Assembly (NCBI GenBank): GCA_002338335.1
Contig: DDIC01000049.1
Coordinates: 1,917 to 24,088, forward strand
Length of the DNA stretch: 22,172 nucleotides
From: Bacteroidetes bacterium UBA1860
GTDB taxonomy: Bacteria; Bacteroidota; Rhodothermia; Balneolales; Balneolaceae
Reading direction: 5' to 3'
The position numbers were made by a program, and so were the translations under genes. Positions 1-8,021 of this stretch are shown here, piece by piece. How positions within the stretch are numbered: the stretch's first letter is position 1; every line of letters begins with the position of its first letter. Under the pieces are notes generated by a model. That model saw only the letters and a list, made by a program, of their open reading frames with translations, was not told the origin of the DNA and did not search any database.

Positions 1-323
1 TGATTTTTGATGAAATTGATACTGGAATAAGCGGTGGAATTTCCGAGAAAGTGGGGCGTAAGATGAGAGAAATGTCACGCCATTGTCAGATTCTTGCCAT
101 TACGCACCAAGCTCAAATTGCATGCCAAGCAGACCTGCATCTCCGTGTATGGAAGCAGGAAGTAGAAGGCAGGATGGTTTCTACACTTGAGCCCTTATCG
201 CGTGATGGTCAGATTACAGAGCTAGCATCCTTGCTGGGTGGTGAGCAGGCCTCGTCACAAAGCAAGGAATTAGCGGTCCAAATGTTGAGCGCTGCGCAAA
301 AAGAGATTCAACCGCTTGCGTAA
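1..323 (+). CDS. recN: DNA repair protein RecN, C-terminal end (5' truncated by window)
   Basis: This is the last ~106 residues of RecN, an SMC-like ATPase that acts early in double-strand break repair and recombination. The reading frame is open from base 3 with no start inside the window. It opens with IFDEIDTGISGG, which is the Walker B aspartate-glutamate followed by the D-loop. It continues with QILAITHQAQIACQADLHLRV, matching the RecN H-switch region ('ITH.PQIAA.AD.H..V'). The ASLLGG segment near the end is also typical of the RecN C-terminus. The stop is TAA at 321-323. It converges on lhgO, whose stop is only 34 bp away, and I see no terminator hairpin in the gap. The GTG at 51 is an internal codon, not a start. 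The family call is secure; how complete the gene is cannot be judged from here. Confidence 0.93.
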   Translation, partial: IFDEIDTGISGGISEKVGRKMREMSRHCQILAITHQAQIACQADLHLRVWKQEVEGRMVSTLEPLSRDGQITELASLLGGEQASSQSKELAVQMLSAAQKEIQPLA

Positions 324-357
324 ACTCAAGAGGCAACCCCTCCACGCGTAGTCGATC

Positions 358-1599
358 CTACACAGCCGCTGCAACTTCCCCAAGCTCAAAATGCTCTTTG
401 GCCTGAGAGACGATTTCATCGGCAATAGCCAAGCAAGCCGTGGCCGCTGGGCTAGGTGCATTGAGCACGTGAATTTGCCCTGGGATACGTTCGTAATAGA
501 AATCATCTAGGATTTCACCACTCGGCAGTAGTGCCATGGCGCGGACACCTGCTGGAGCCGGTTTCAAATCAGAGGCTTGCACCGCGGGCACCAATCCTTG
601 CAATCCCTTTACAAATGCACCCTTGGATGCAGACCGGACTATTTCATCAAGCCCCATTTTCCAATGCTTGGCTGCCATCTTCCAAAACCCTGGGAACAGA
701 AGTGTTTCTACGGCCTCGGGTATGTCAAGATCTAATTTATGATACCCTTCCCGTTTGAAAGCAAACACAGCATTGGGGCCACATTCTACTCCTCCAAGGA
801 CCATTTTGGTAAAATGAACTCCTAAAAATGGGAATTCAGGGTTGGGGAGTGGGTAAATAAGTCCATTCACCAACCACTCAGAGGATTTCTTGAGTTCATA
901 ATATTCGCCTCTAAACGGGACGATTTGTAAATCCGTTTGAATACCTGCCGCCCGAGCGACAACATCAGAATAGAGCCCTGCACAGTTGACCAAATATTTA
1001 GTTTTGTAGACTTGACTCCCGGCATGGACATCGATTTCTGGTGACTCAGCTGAGCCCATGGAGTGAATACGATCCACCTTGTGGCCAAAACAAAATTCAA
1101 TTCCTGCATCCTTTAATTGGCGCTCAAGCTCTCTAGAAAACCCAACATAATCGACAATCCCAGCGGACGGTACATGGATCGCTCGAGTCCCCTCCACTTC
1201 TGGCTCAATCTCTTTCATCTCCTTGCGATCAATCACCGTAATCCCCTCAATCCCATTTTGGACACCACGGTCAAAAATTGCGGGCAACCGGTCTGCTCTG
1301 TCTTTGGCAGATTCGACGATGATTTTGCCACAAATATCATGCTTGACGTCATAGGTCTGGCAAAAATCAACCAATTGATGTCGCCCATCTACACAATTTT
1401 TGGCTTTGAAGCTCCCAGGTTTGTAGTAAACGCCCGAATGAATCACACCAGAATTGTTCCCCGTTTGATGTGTAGCAACGCGATTTTCTTTATCCATTAC
1501 GCGAATAGCAGCGTCTGGGAACGCTTGGTGAAGCTTGTACGCAGTAGATAACCCCACGATTCCAGCGCCAACGACAGTAAAATCAACCACTTTTGACAT
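358..1599 (-). CDS. lhgO: L-2-hydroxyglutarate oxidase (LhgO/YgaF family)
   Basis: A FAD-dependent oxidoreductase of the DAO fold, 413 residues, about the usual family length. LhgO oxidises L-2-hydroxyglutarate to 2-oxoglutarate and, in characterised members, passes electrons to the membrane quinone pool. The N-terminal Rossmann motif is VVGAGIVGLSTAY (residues 9-21). It is followed by HQTGNNSGVIHSGVYY, a family signature around the flavin, and by VNCAGLYSD. Near the C-terminus, KGLQGLVPAV and LNAPSPAATACLAIADEI are characteristic of LhgO and separate it from glycerol-3-phosphate dehydrogenase and sarcosine oxidase. The ATG at 1597-1599 has no Shine-Dalgarno sequence. The gene is divergent from the TlpA-like gene with about 70 bp between starts, and convergent with recN. 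Nothing nearby shows where its substrate comes from; repair of a side product of central metabolism is the usual explanation. Confidence 0.9.
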   Translation of the reverse strand: MSKVVDFTVVGAGIVGLSTAYKLHQAFPDAAIRVMDKENRVATHQTGNNSGVIHSGVYYKPGSFKAKNCVDGRHQLVDFCQTYDVKHDICGKIIVESAKDRADRLPAIFDRGVQNGIEGITVIDRKEMKEIEPEVEGTRAIHVPSAGIVDYVGFSRELERQLKDAGIEFCFGHKVDRIHSMGSAESPEIDVHAGSQVYKTKYLVNCAGLYSDVVARAAGIQTDLQIVPFRGEYYELKKSSEWLVNGLIYPLPNPEFPFLGVHFTKMVLGGVECGPNAVFAFKREGYHKLDLDIPEAVETLLFPGFWKMAAKHWKMGLDEIVRSASKGAFVKGLQGLVPAVQASDLKPAPAGVRAMALLPSGEILDDFYYERIPGQIHVLNAPSPAATACLAIADEIVSQAKEHFELGEVAAAV

Positions 1600-1671
1600 A
1601 ATTGAAGATACCTAGACTATTACGTCATGCCAAGAGGCTGGATCGAATGATTCTTGTTATCTTTAAAGGAT

Positions 1672-2253
1672 ATGATAAAACCTACGACAGCTTCTAGACT
1701 CAACGTTTTGAGTAACACATTTTTTGTCCCCTTTCGCAGCTCAGCAGGTTTCCTGTTGTCTCTAATTCTGATTGGATCACTAACGTCTTGTCAAAACAAA
1801 GAAGCATCGTTTCCTGGCATGAACGACCCTCAAGCCGTCCTTGGCGGGGCTACCTTTCAGACATTGGATGGCGAGCCGGTTCGTTTATCAGATTTTGAAG
1901 GGCAATTTGTTGTGGTCGACTTCTGGGAAACGTGGTGCAGTCCATGCATGGAGGTCTTCCCTGCGATGCAAGAGCTAGAGGATGAATATGGTGACAATTT
2001 CACCATGCTCGCAGTCAATCTAGGCAAAGTGGATGACCTAGAGACTGTGAAAGAGTTCAAAGAAAACAACCCTTATACCTTTGCATACCTTATTGATGCG
2101 AAAAAAGCCTACGACCGATTCCAAGTACCTGGTATTCCGTTCAAAGTGATGGTCGGTCCTGATGGGCAGGTTCTAAAAGCAGAAATGGGCTCCTCTGGCC
2201 GCCAAATGGATTACAACAAAGTGAAAACCTTTTACGAAGAGACGATGAATTGA
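1672..2253 (+). CDS. TlpA/ResA-like thioredoxin-fold lipoprotein
   Basis: A predicted extracytoplasmic thiol-disulfide oxidoreductase of 193 residues from the ATG at 1672. An upstream in-frame TTG at 1654 would add six residues; I prefer the ATG. The N-terminus has a basic region, a hydrophobic core (about residues 25-36) and a lipobox-like LTSC with the cysteine at residue 40, so it is probably lipid-anchored. The mature part shows an AhpC/TSA-Redoxin layout: GATFQTLDGEPVRLSDFEGQ, then VVVDFWETWCSPCMEVFPAM with the redox CxxC (CSPC), then GIPFKVMVGPDG with the cis-proline. The family reduces disulfides outside the cytoplasm, for example in cytochrome c maturation or oxidative defence, but no cytochrome genes lie here, so the partner is unknown. 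An 86-bp gap with pyrimidine-rich tracts separates it from ahcY. Confidence 0.85.
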   Translation: MIKPTTASRLNVLSNTFFVPFRSSAGFLLSLILIGSLTSCQNKEASFPGMNDPQAVLGGATFQTLDGEPVRLSDFEGQFVVVDFWETWCSPCMEVFPAMQELEDEYGDNFTMLAVNLGKVDDLETVKEFKENNPYTFAYLIDAKKAYDRFQVPGIPFKVMVGPDGQVLKAEMGSSGRQMDYNKVKTFYEETMN

Positions 2254-2339
2254 TTAACTCCTCCTTCGAATTAATGAGACCTTCCTATTCCTTTTTTACT
2301 TCCTCTTTTTAAGACAACTAACAAACTAACCGACGGTTC

Positions 2340-3650
2340 ATGAGTTTATCCCCAAAAGCTATTCCATACAAAGTTAAAGACATCTCTCTTGCGGAATTTG
2401 GACGCAAAGAAATTGCCATTGCAGAGGCGGAAATGCCAGGTCTCATGGCGCTTCGTGAGGAATTTGGATCCTCTAAACCACTTGCAGGTGCACGTATTGC
2501 AGGCTGCTTGCACATGACCATTCAAACCGCTGTACTGATCGAAACACTGGTTGAACTAGGCGCGGATGTCACGTGGTCTTCCTGCAATATTTACTCTACC
2601 CAAGATCATGCCGCGGCGGCCATTGCAGCTGCAGGAATTCCCGTGTATGCCTGGAAAGGGATGACGGAAGAGGAATATGGGTGGTGTATTGAACAGACTC
2701 TGACCTTTGGGGCTGAGGAGTTACCCTTGAACATGATTCTTGATGATGGTGGTGATCTCACAAACATGGTCTTGGATCAACGCCCAGAGTTTGTAGAACA
2801 CATCAAAGGGATATCTGAGGAAACCACCACAGGTGTGCATCGCCTTTATGAGCGTATGGAAAAAGGGACCCTGCCGATTCCTGCCATAAATGTGAATGAC
2901 TCAGTCACCAAATCGAAATTTGACAACAAATATGGGTGCCGCGAATCATGTGTCGATGCTATCCGTCGCGCAACCGATGTCATGATAGCTGGCAAGGTTG
3001 CTGTGGTAGCGGGTTACGGTGATGTTGGGAAGGGATCTGTGGCATCGTTGGCTGGAGCAGGAGCTCGCGTGATTGTCACTGAAATCGACCCAATCTGTGC
3101 CCTTCAGGCTGCAATGGATGGCTTTGAAGTGAAAAAAATGGCGGATGCGGTCAAAGAAGCTGACATTATCGTGACAGCAACGGGGAACAAGGACATTTTG
3201 ACTGCGAAGCATTTCGAGGCTATGAAAGACAAGGCCATCGTAGGAAATATTGGTCACTTCGATAATGAGATTGATGTGAAATGGCTCAAGGAGAACACCG
3301 AAGAGATTAATATTAAGCCGCAGGTGGATATGTACCGCTTCAAAGATGGGCGTGAAGTGATTCTTCTGTCACAAGGTCGTTTGATGAATCTAGGAAATGC
3401 GACGGGTCACCCTTCATTTGTAATGAGTAACTCATTCACCAATCAAACGCTTGCTCAGATGGCGCTATGGCAACGCCCTGATGAGTTTGAAGTAGGTTTG
3501 CACGTCTTGCCAAAAGAGTTAGATGAGAAGGTGGCTCGACTCCATTTGTCCAAGATTGGCGTGGAGCTCGAGGAGCTTAACGACGAACAAGCTGGCTACA
3601 TTGGTGTGCCTGTACAAGGGCCGTTCAAGCCTGAGTGGTATCGTTACTAA
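2340..3650 (+). CDS. ahcY: S-adenosyl-L-homocysteine hydrolase
   Basis: Adenosylhomocysteinase, 436 residues, the normal bacterial and eukaryotic length. It splits S-adenosylhomocysteine into adenosine and homocysteine, relieving product inhibition of methyltransferases and feeding the methionine cycle in the cytosol. Signatures visible: AGCLHMTIQTAVLIETL and SSCNIYSTQDHAAAAIA in the substrate domain, NVNDSVTKSKFDNKYGCRES around the catalytic lysine/aspartate region, and VAGYGDVGKG, the NAD-binding glycine-rich loop. GNIGHFDNEID and the C-terminal GPFKPEWYRY are also diagnostic; the tail reaches into the partner subunit's NAD site. The start ATG at 2340 is fixed by the conserved N-terminus and has no Shine-Dalgarno sequence. 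The exported phosphatase-fold gene follows after 23 bp and may share its transcript. I looked for an SAH-riboswitch-like structure in the leader and did not see one. Confidence 0.97.
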   Translation: MSLSPKAIPYKVKDISLAEFGRKEIAIAEAEMPGLMALREEFGSSKPLAGARIAGCLHMTIQTAVLIETLVELGADVTWSSCNIYSTQDHAAAAIAAAGIPVYAWKGMTEEEYGWCIEQTLTFGAEELPLNMILDDGGDLTNMVLDQRPEFVEHIKGISEETTTGVHRLYERMEKGTLPIPAINVNDSVTKSKFDNKYGCRESCVDAIRRATDVMIAGKVAVVAGYGDVGKGSVASLAGAGARVIVTEIDPICALQAAMDGFEVKKMADAVKEADIIVTATGNKDILTAKHFEAMKDKAIVGNIGHFDNEIDVKWLKENTEEINIKPQVDMYRFKDGREVILLSQGRLMNLGNATGHPSFVMSNSFTNQTLAQMALWQRPDEFEVGLHVLPKELDEKVARLHLSKIGVELEELNDEQAGYIGVPVQGPFKPEWYRY

Positions 3651-3673
3651 CCCTAGGGAAATTTGGCGTTTTG

Positions 3674-4684
3674 ATGATGAAAGCACGTGCTATGCATCTT
3701 GATCCGTTTTCATGCGCGTCTGGTTTTTTGCGGATTGCAGTCAGCGCACGGGCTGCAGGTGTGATGATCTTCGCTGTCATGTTTTTTGCACAGTGCACAC
3801 CTGAGAGAGATTCATCGGCAACAGGTGATGGCTCCATGCAGATATCCCCCTCGGATGAGTTCAAGGTGATGACATTTAACCTTCGTTATGACAACCCTGG
3901 CGATGGCAAAAATCAGTGGTCGAATCGCAAAACCTTTGCCGCAGATGTGGTGCGTAACTCTGGAGCGAGTATTATTGGGATTCAAGAAGGATTGCATCAT
4001 CAGGTGGTGGGATTGGATTCTCTTCTTCTAGACTTTACCTATGTTGGTGTGGGTCGGGATGACGGAGAGACACAAGGAGAGTACACCGCCATTTTCGTGG
4101 ATACTACCCATCTAAAGGTAATCGAAGAGGCGACCTTTTGGCTTTCTGAAACCCCAGACCGCCCATCGGTGGGATGGGACGCATCGATGGAACGGATTGC
4201 AACCTACGCTCTAGTGATGCGGCGCTTGGATAGACCAGGGTCATCGTCTTACGGAAATCGCCCCATACTCGTTGTGAATGGTCATTTTGACCATCGTGGT
4301 GAAACATCACGCACTCAGGCTGTGTTATTGATCCAAGACAAAACCGAAGAGCTACGGCAGTTTGGGGCCATGGAGTCGGTTCCTGTTATTGTCATGGGTG
4401 ATTTTAACGCGAACCCTTCATCGGAGGCTATAGACGTGTTCTCTTCGTTTTTAACCGATGCGTATCACGCTACAATATCATCTCCCCAAGGCCCCGTGGC
4501 AACATTCAATGGATTTGAGGTAATCGATGGAGGGTACCAAGAGCCAGAAGGGCGTATTGATTATGTGTTTATGAGTGATGAATTTGCTGTTAATTCCTAC
4601 GCCGCGATAAATGAGGTGCGAGATGGTCGTTATGTGAGTGATCATTTCCCAATCCTTGTCGGGTTAAGCGTTCAAAAACGCTAG
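3674..4684 (+). CDS. Exported endonuclease/exonuclease/phosphatase (EEP) family protein
   Basis: A metal-dependent phosphoesterase of the DNase I-like EEP fold, 336 residues from ATG 3674. A second ATG follows at 3677; a GTG at 3635 inside ahcY is less likely. All fold landmarks appear in order: FNLRYDNPGDG, IIGIQEG (metal-binding glutamate), NGHFDHRGE (catalytic histidine region), VIVMGDFNANP, GRIDYVF and the terminal SDHFPI. The N-terminal ~40 residues contain a hydrophobic stretch ending FFAQC, which may be a signal peptide or an atypical lipobox because glutamine at -1 is unusual. Together with the low-complexity linker after it, this suggests export. Secreted relatives in Bacteroidota are usually annotated only as EEP family; the substrate (nucleic acid, sphingolipid, inositol phosphate or sugar phosphate) cannot be read from the sequence. 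Confidence 0.85.
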   Translation: MMKARAMHLDPFSCASGFLRIAVSARAAGVMIFAVMFFAQCTPERDSSATGDGSMQISPSDEFKVMTFNLRYDNPGDGKNQWSNRKTFAADVVRNSGASIIGIQEGLHHQVVGLDSLLLDFTYVGVGRDDGETQGEYTAIFVDTTHLKVIEEATFWLSETPDRPSVGWDASMERIATYALVMRRLDRPGSSSYGNRPILVVNGHFDHRGETSRTQAVLLIQDKTEELRQFGAMESVPVIVMGDFNANPSSEAIDVFSSFLTDAYHATISSPQGPVATFNGFEVIDGGYQEPEGRIDYVFMSDEFAVNSYAAINEVRDGRYVSDHFPILVGLSVQKR

Positions 4685-4701
4685 GATTTTGGGTAGGGGC
4701 G

Positions 4702-4733
4702 AGGCTTTAAAAGATGTTGTTACTCAAAGCCTT
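4702..4733 (+). terminator. Candidate weak terminator downstream of the EEP gene
   Basis: An inverted repeat AGGCTTT (4702-4708) and AAAGCCT (4726-4732), extendable by one G-U pair, encloses a 17-nt loop starting 18 bp after the stop codon. It is followed by a T-rich but interrupted stretch, so it is a poor match to a canonical intrinsic terminator. A second repeat, GAAAGAC/GTCTTTC (4759-4765 and 4778-4784), lies between it and the tRNA and could belong to the tRNA leader. Confidence 0.35.
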
Positions 4734-4791
4734 GTTTGACAGTCTTGTTTGTTGAATTGAAAGACGGTATTTTTAAAGTCTTTCCTGAAAT

Positions 4792-4865
<74 letters not shown>

Positions 4866-4937
4866 CACTCTTGCCCAAGATATTGGCCAAACCGGCATGA
4901 AACCAGTCGGACACGAGTGTTGGAGCCGTTCTTGTTT

Positions 4938-6116
4938 CTACACCCTCCAGGCTCCCAACTTCTGCATCGTAAATAATTGAGCCAATACACGTTGGATCGG
5001 CGTGCGTACAAAAAGATAGAGCATCCATCGCTTGACCCAACGATTCTTGAAAGAACGACCCAGTCGCATATTCCACTCCGCACGCTTTCCTGCTTGCCGG
5101 GCAATGGAGCGTTGCCGCTTGCTGTAGTCTTGAAGGTGTCGTTCGTTCTGCGTCGACAAAAAGGCATGCAGAGCCTTCGCAAGCGCTTCCCCATCCAGCC
5201 ATCCCAAATTCATCCCTTGCCCTCCAATAGGACTCACCACATGAGCAGCATCCCCCGCTAGCACAACACGCCCTTTGGCAAAGGTCTCGGCGATATAATG
5301 TTGGACGCCAAACGAACTCGTCATCGTGCACTGCGCCTGACGTAGATCAAATCCCGTTCGATGAGCCACTATCTCTTTGAGCTCTTGCTCCGTTGGCGCA
5401 TCAACATACTGCGCTGTCTTGACAACCCATCGCCTGCGTCCTTTGGCAAGAGGAAAACACTCCACTAATCCATCCTGATGAAGCGTGATCATGGCGTCCT
5501 CGCCAAACGGAGTCGTATCCTCAAAATCACCCATCATGTACGTGTCTGGATAATGTGAGCCATTAAATGCTATCCCTGCCAGCTCTCGAACCACACTACG
5601 CTTGCCATCACATCCAACGAGTATGTCACAGGTGGCTTCTTCAACATCACCATCTGTGCTTTTAGCACCATGGGCAGCCTGCATATGTACCCGAACACCA
5701 TCCTGCGTTGTTTCATAGGACGTTAAAGTAACCCCTCGACGAACCATGGAGGAATCCACCTCTTGGCAAGCCGCTTCCAAAATAGTCTCCGTCTGAGATT
5801 GAGGAAGACTCAATACATACTGGTGAGGAGCTGGTAGTGAATCAAAACCGACCATTCCAATCCAAGATTGATTCAGATAAGCATGCCCTTTACGAATCAA
5901 TATGCCTTCTTGCAAAAAAGGCTTCACAAGCCCCAGTCGATCAAACAACTCAAGAGAAGGCGGGTGAATGCCAATCGATCTAGAGTGCTGGGTGGGTGCC
6001 TCATTTTTTTCGATGACCCTACAGTCAATACCGAGGTTGCTAAGAGAAAGGGCTAGAAAAAGCCCTGTGGGACCTCCTCCAACAATCAAAACAGGGATAT
6101 GATTTGTTTTAGCCAT
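4938..6116 (-). CDS. FAD-dependent monooxygenase/hydroxylase (PHBH fold)
   Basis: A class A flavoprotein hydroxylase, 392 residues. The N-terminal dinucleotide motif is VLIVGGGPTGLFLALSL. The middle motif ILVGCDGKRSVVRE is the DG motif that binds both FAD and NAD(P)H. GRVVLAGDAAHVVSPIGGQG is the GD motif contacting the FAD ribityl chain. The class typically inserts one oxygen atom into an aromatic ring. It is the last gene of the polyketide operon; its ATG overlaps the methyltransferase stop by 8 bp (ATGGCTAA), implying translational coupling, and there is no separate Shine-Dalgarno sequence. The natural inference is hydroxylation of the polyketide-derived aromatic ring, as SrsC does in Streptomyces griseus, but other oxidations by this fold (epoxidation, dehydrogenation) are possible. 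The basic, aromatic C-terminal ~45 residues could favour membrane association. No terminator is evident before the tRNA. Confidence 0.86.
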   Translation of the reverse strand: MAKTNHIPVLIVGGGPTGLFLALSLSNLGIDCRVIEKNEAPTQHSRSIGIHPPSLELFDRLGLVKPFLQEGILIRKGHAYLNQSWIGMVGFDSLPAPHQYVLSLPQSQTETILEAACQEVDSSMVRRGVTLTSYETTQDGVRVHMQAAHGAKSTDGDVEEATCDILVGCDGKRSVVRELAGIAFNGSHYPDTYMMGDFEDTTPFGEDAMITLHQDGLVECFPLAKGRRRWVVKTAQYVDAPTEQELKEIVAHRTGFDLRQAQCTMTSSFGVQHYIAETFAKGRVVLAGDAAHVVSPIGGQGMNLGWLDGEALAKALHAFLSTQNERHLQDYSKRQRSIARQAGKRAEWNMRLGRSFKNRWVKRWMLYLFVRTPIQRVLAQLFTMQKLGAWRV

Positions 6117-6900
6117 GCGGTGAAAGCGTTTGATGATTCAACTCTTTTGATGTCTTGCCCGATTCACCCCGGCACATTGCAACCACACGGAACGGAAATC
6201 TTTCCATCACTGTCCAGTGGCTTGGCACCGCTCGACGAAGTTCACCCACTGTATAACTTCGACGAATCGAGCGAAGGCCATCCTCCCGAATATATGTCCC
6301 CGCAAACCACCCCCAGGTTGCGAGTCCAAAGAGCCCATACCCAAGATCACTTCGGTGAATATCATTAAACAACACTAAGCCCCCTTCATGACACAACGAT
6401 TCGGCGTCTTGACACATTTCTGTCAACTCTTGCTGTGTTAAATGGTGCAAGACATGATTTGTAATAATGAGGTCAAACCGCACCGATTCCTCTTTTAAGT
6501 CTCTTGTATGTCCCGTTCGATAAACGATTTGATCACCCTCTTTTGCTTCAGCCTGCCCCACAAATCCACGCTCCTTTGTATAGGCCAAAGCCCGCCCATC
6601 AAGATCTAGTGCTGTTGCTGACACCTTCATTCCGTCAGCAGCTGCCCACTGACAAATCGCTCGCGTTACATCGCCCCCACCACATCCCACGTCGAGAAGC
6701 GTGCCCACTCCGCCCTGCGCCCTAAGATGCGGGCGGATATACGTTTCGTACAAACCTCCCCACCCAGTCAGCCGACGGTTCACAAAATCAAACGCGTCAT
6801 AGGTTCGAAATAATGTCTGCAGATCGCATTCAGGATCATCCATGCGTTCCTGAAGGCCAATATTACGCTCTCGTAAGATCAATGGATTCAAAGGCTTCAT
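6109..6900 (-). CDS. Class I SAM-dependent methyltransferase of the type III PKS operon
   Basis: A Rossmann-fold methyltransferase. Motif I is TLLDVGCGGGDVT, the acidic residue ending strand 2 is in ATALDLD, and motif IV is in FDLIITNHVLHHL. VLFND fits the post-motif region of small-molecule methyltransferases. I choose the ATG at 6898-6900 (263 residues), starting MKPLNPL. It has a strong GGAGG four bases upstream and follows the PKS stop by 10 bp, whereas the longer reading to 6942 would overlap the PKS gene. This is the best Shine-Dalgarno sequence I found in the window. Placed between a type III PKS and a flavin hydroxylase, it probably methylates a phenolic oxygen or ring carbon of the polyketide product. 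It is a soluble class I enzyme. The exact acceptor cannot be read from sequence. Confidence 0.86.
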   Translation of the reverse strand: MKPLNPLILRERNIGLQERMDDPECDLQTLFRTYDAFDFVNRRLTGWGGLYETYIRPHLRAQGGVGTLLDVGCGGGDVTRAICQWAAADGMKVSATALDLDGRALAYTKERGFVGQAEAKEGDQIVYRTGHTRDLKEESVRFDLIITNHVLHHLTQQELTEMCQDAESLCHEGGLVLFNDIHRSDLGYGLFGLATWGWFAGTYIREDGLRSIRRSYTVGELRRAVPSHWTVMERFPFRVVAMCRGESGKTSKELNHQTLSPHG

Positions 6901-6910
6901 CAAGCCTCCA

Positions 6911-8017
6911 TCACGCCAGCGATCGTTTCCGGAACAACCCACTCTCTATCGAAAGTCCCGGCCCAAAGGCAAGCCCCAACACCGAATCACCTTCTCTCGT
7001 ATCCTTCGACGCCAAAATCCGCTGCAAGACAAATAAGACCGTCGCACTACTCATATTCCCATAATTGGCCAGCACATAACGCGATGCTTCCAATTGTTCA
7101 GCACCTAATCCCAACGAGGCTTCCACCTTGTCTACGATGGATCGTCCACCAGGATGCAGCCCCCATGTCGTGATGTCCGTAGGGGAAAGCCCTGCTTGCA
7201 CAAACAGCGGCGCTAGGGCCTCCTCCAAATTTGCCTCGATAATGTCAGGAACATACGAAGACAAAATCATGTCAAATCCATGGTCTCCAATGGTCCACGC
7301 CATATCCTTTTTCCCTGTCTCTGTAATGGTATTGGCAAATGACTCAGACTCTAGGGAAGGCGCATTCGCCGTTGGGGATCCACTCACTAATAATCCGGCT
7401 CCACCATCACCAAAAATCGCAGCCCCAATCATGTGATCTAGCTCCTTAGTCGACTGAAAGTGCAACGTACATAGCTCCACCGACACAATGAGAACGCGTG
7501 CATGTGGATCTCCTTCGCAAAAACTATGGGCCATTCGGAGTGCTGGAAACGCTGCATAGCACCCCATAAATCCTAAATGAAACCGCTGCGTACTTTCAGA
7601 AAGTCCAAGAGCCTGGACAATCTCAAAATCAGGCCCCGGCGCAAAAAAACCCGTGCATGACACCGTAATCACATGCGTAATCTCCGACGGATCGAGTCCA
7701 CTTTGATCCAATACACCCTTCGCAAGGTCTACAAACATCACCCCCGCCTCTCGCTGATATATCTCATTACGAGTCCCTGTTGATGGATTCAACACACCAT
7801 CCCTAGGATGGAACAAAACATACTCCACTGGTGAATCACCATAATCCTGCACCACAGAATGGCGGAACTCGATTCCCGACTCCTTGTAGACCGTATGAAT
7901 GATTGCCGAGGTGCGACGATCATCGGCAAGATGCTCCTTCATCCTGTCCCGAATCAATGATTGTGGGTATCGGGTTGAGGGATTGGCTGTAACAATGTGT
8001 TGTAGATACGATGGCAT
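6911..8017 (-). CDS. Type III polyketide synthase (chalcone/alkylresorcinol synthase-like)
   Basis: A homodimeric thiolase-fold condensing enzyme, 368 residues, typical for the family. It extends an acyl-CoA starter with malonyl-CoA units and cyclises the product to a pyrone or resorcinol-type ring. The catalytic triad is present: Cys153 in GFMGCYAAFPAL, His288 in GLHPGGRSIVDKVE, and Asn321 in NYGNMSSATVLFVL. The C-terminal loop AFGPGLSIE is also conserved. It starts 4 bp after the SufE stop and is followed by methyltransferase and flavin hydroxylase genes. That order matches srsA-srsB-srsC, which makes methylated alkylresorcinol/alkylquinone phenolic lipids in Streptomyces griseus. By analogy a membrane-associated phenolic lipid is a good guess, but a chalcone-like, pyrone or pigment product cannot be excluded. 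No starter-unit supply gene is adjacent. Confidence 0.93.
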   Translation of the reverse strand: MPSYLQHIVTANPSTRYPQSLIRDRMKEHLADDRRTSAIIHTVYKESGIEFRHSVVQDYGDSPVEYVLFHPRDGVLNPSTGTRNEIYQREAGVMFVDLAKGVLDQSGLDPSEITHVITVSCTGFFAPGPDFEIVQALGLSESTQRFHLGFMGCYAAFPALRMAHSFCEGDPHARVLIVSVELCTLHFQSTKELDHMIGAAIFGDGGAGLLVSGSPTANAPSLESESFANTITETGKKDMAWTIGDHGFDMILSSYVPDIIEANLEEALAPLFVQAGLSPTDITTWGLHPGGRSIVDKVEASLGLGAEQLEASRYVLANYGNMSSATVLFVLQRILASKDTREGDSVLGLAFGPGLSIESGLFRKRSLA

Positions 8018-8021
8018 AAGC

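Noticed and set aside
2254..2339. SAH riboswitch upstream of ahcY
   Set aside because: The 86-bp gap is mostly pyrimidine-rich and I could not form the conserved stems of an SAH aptamer.
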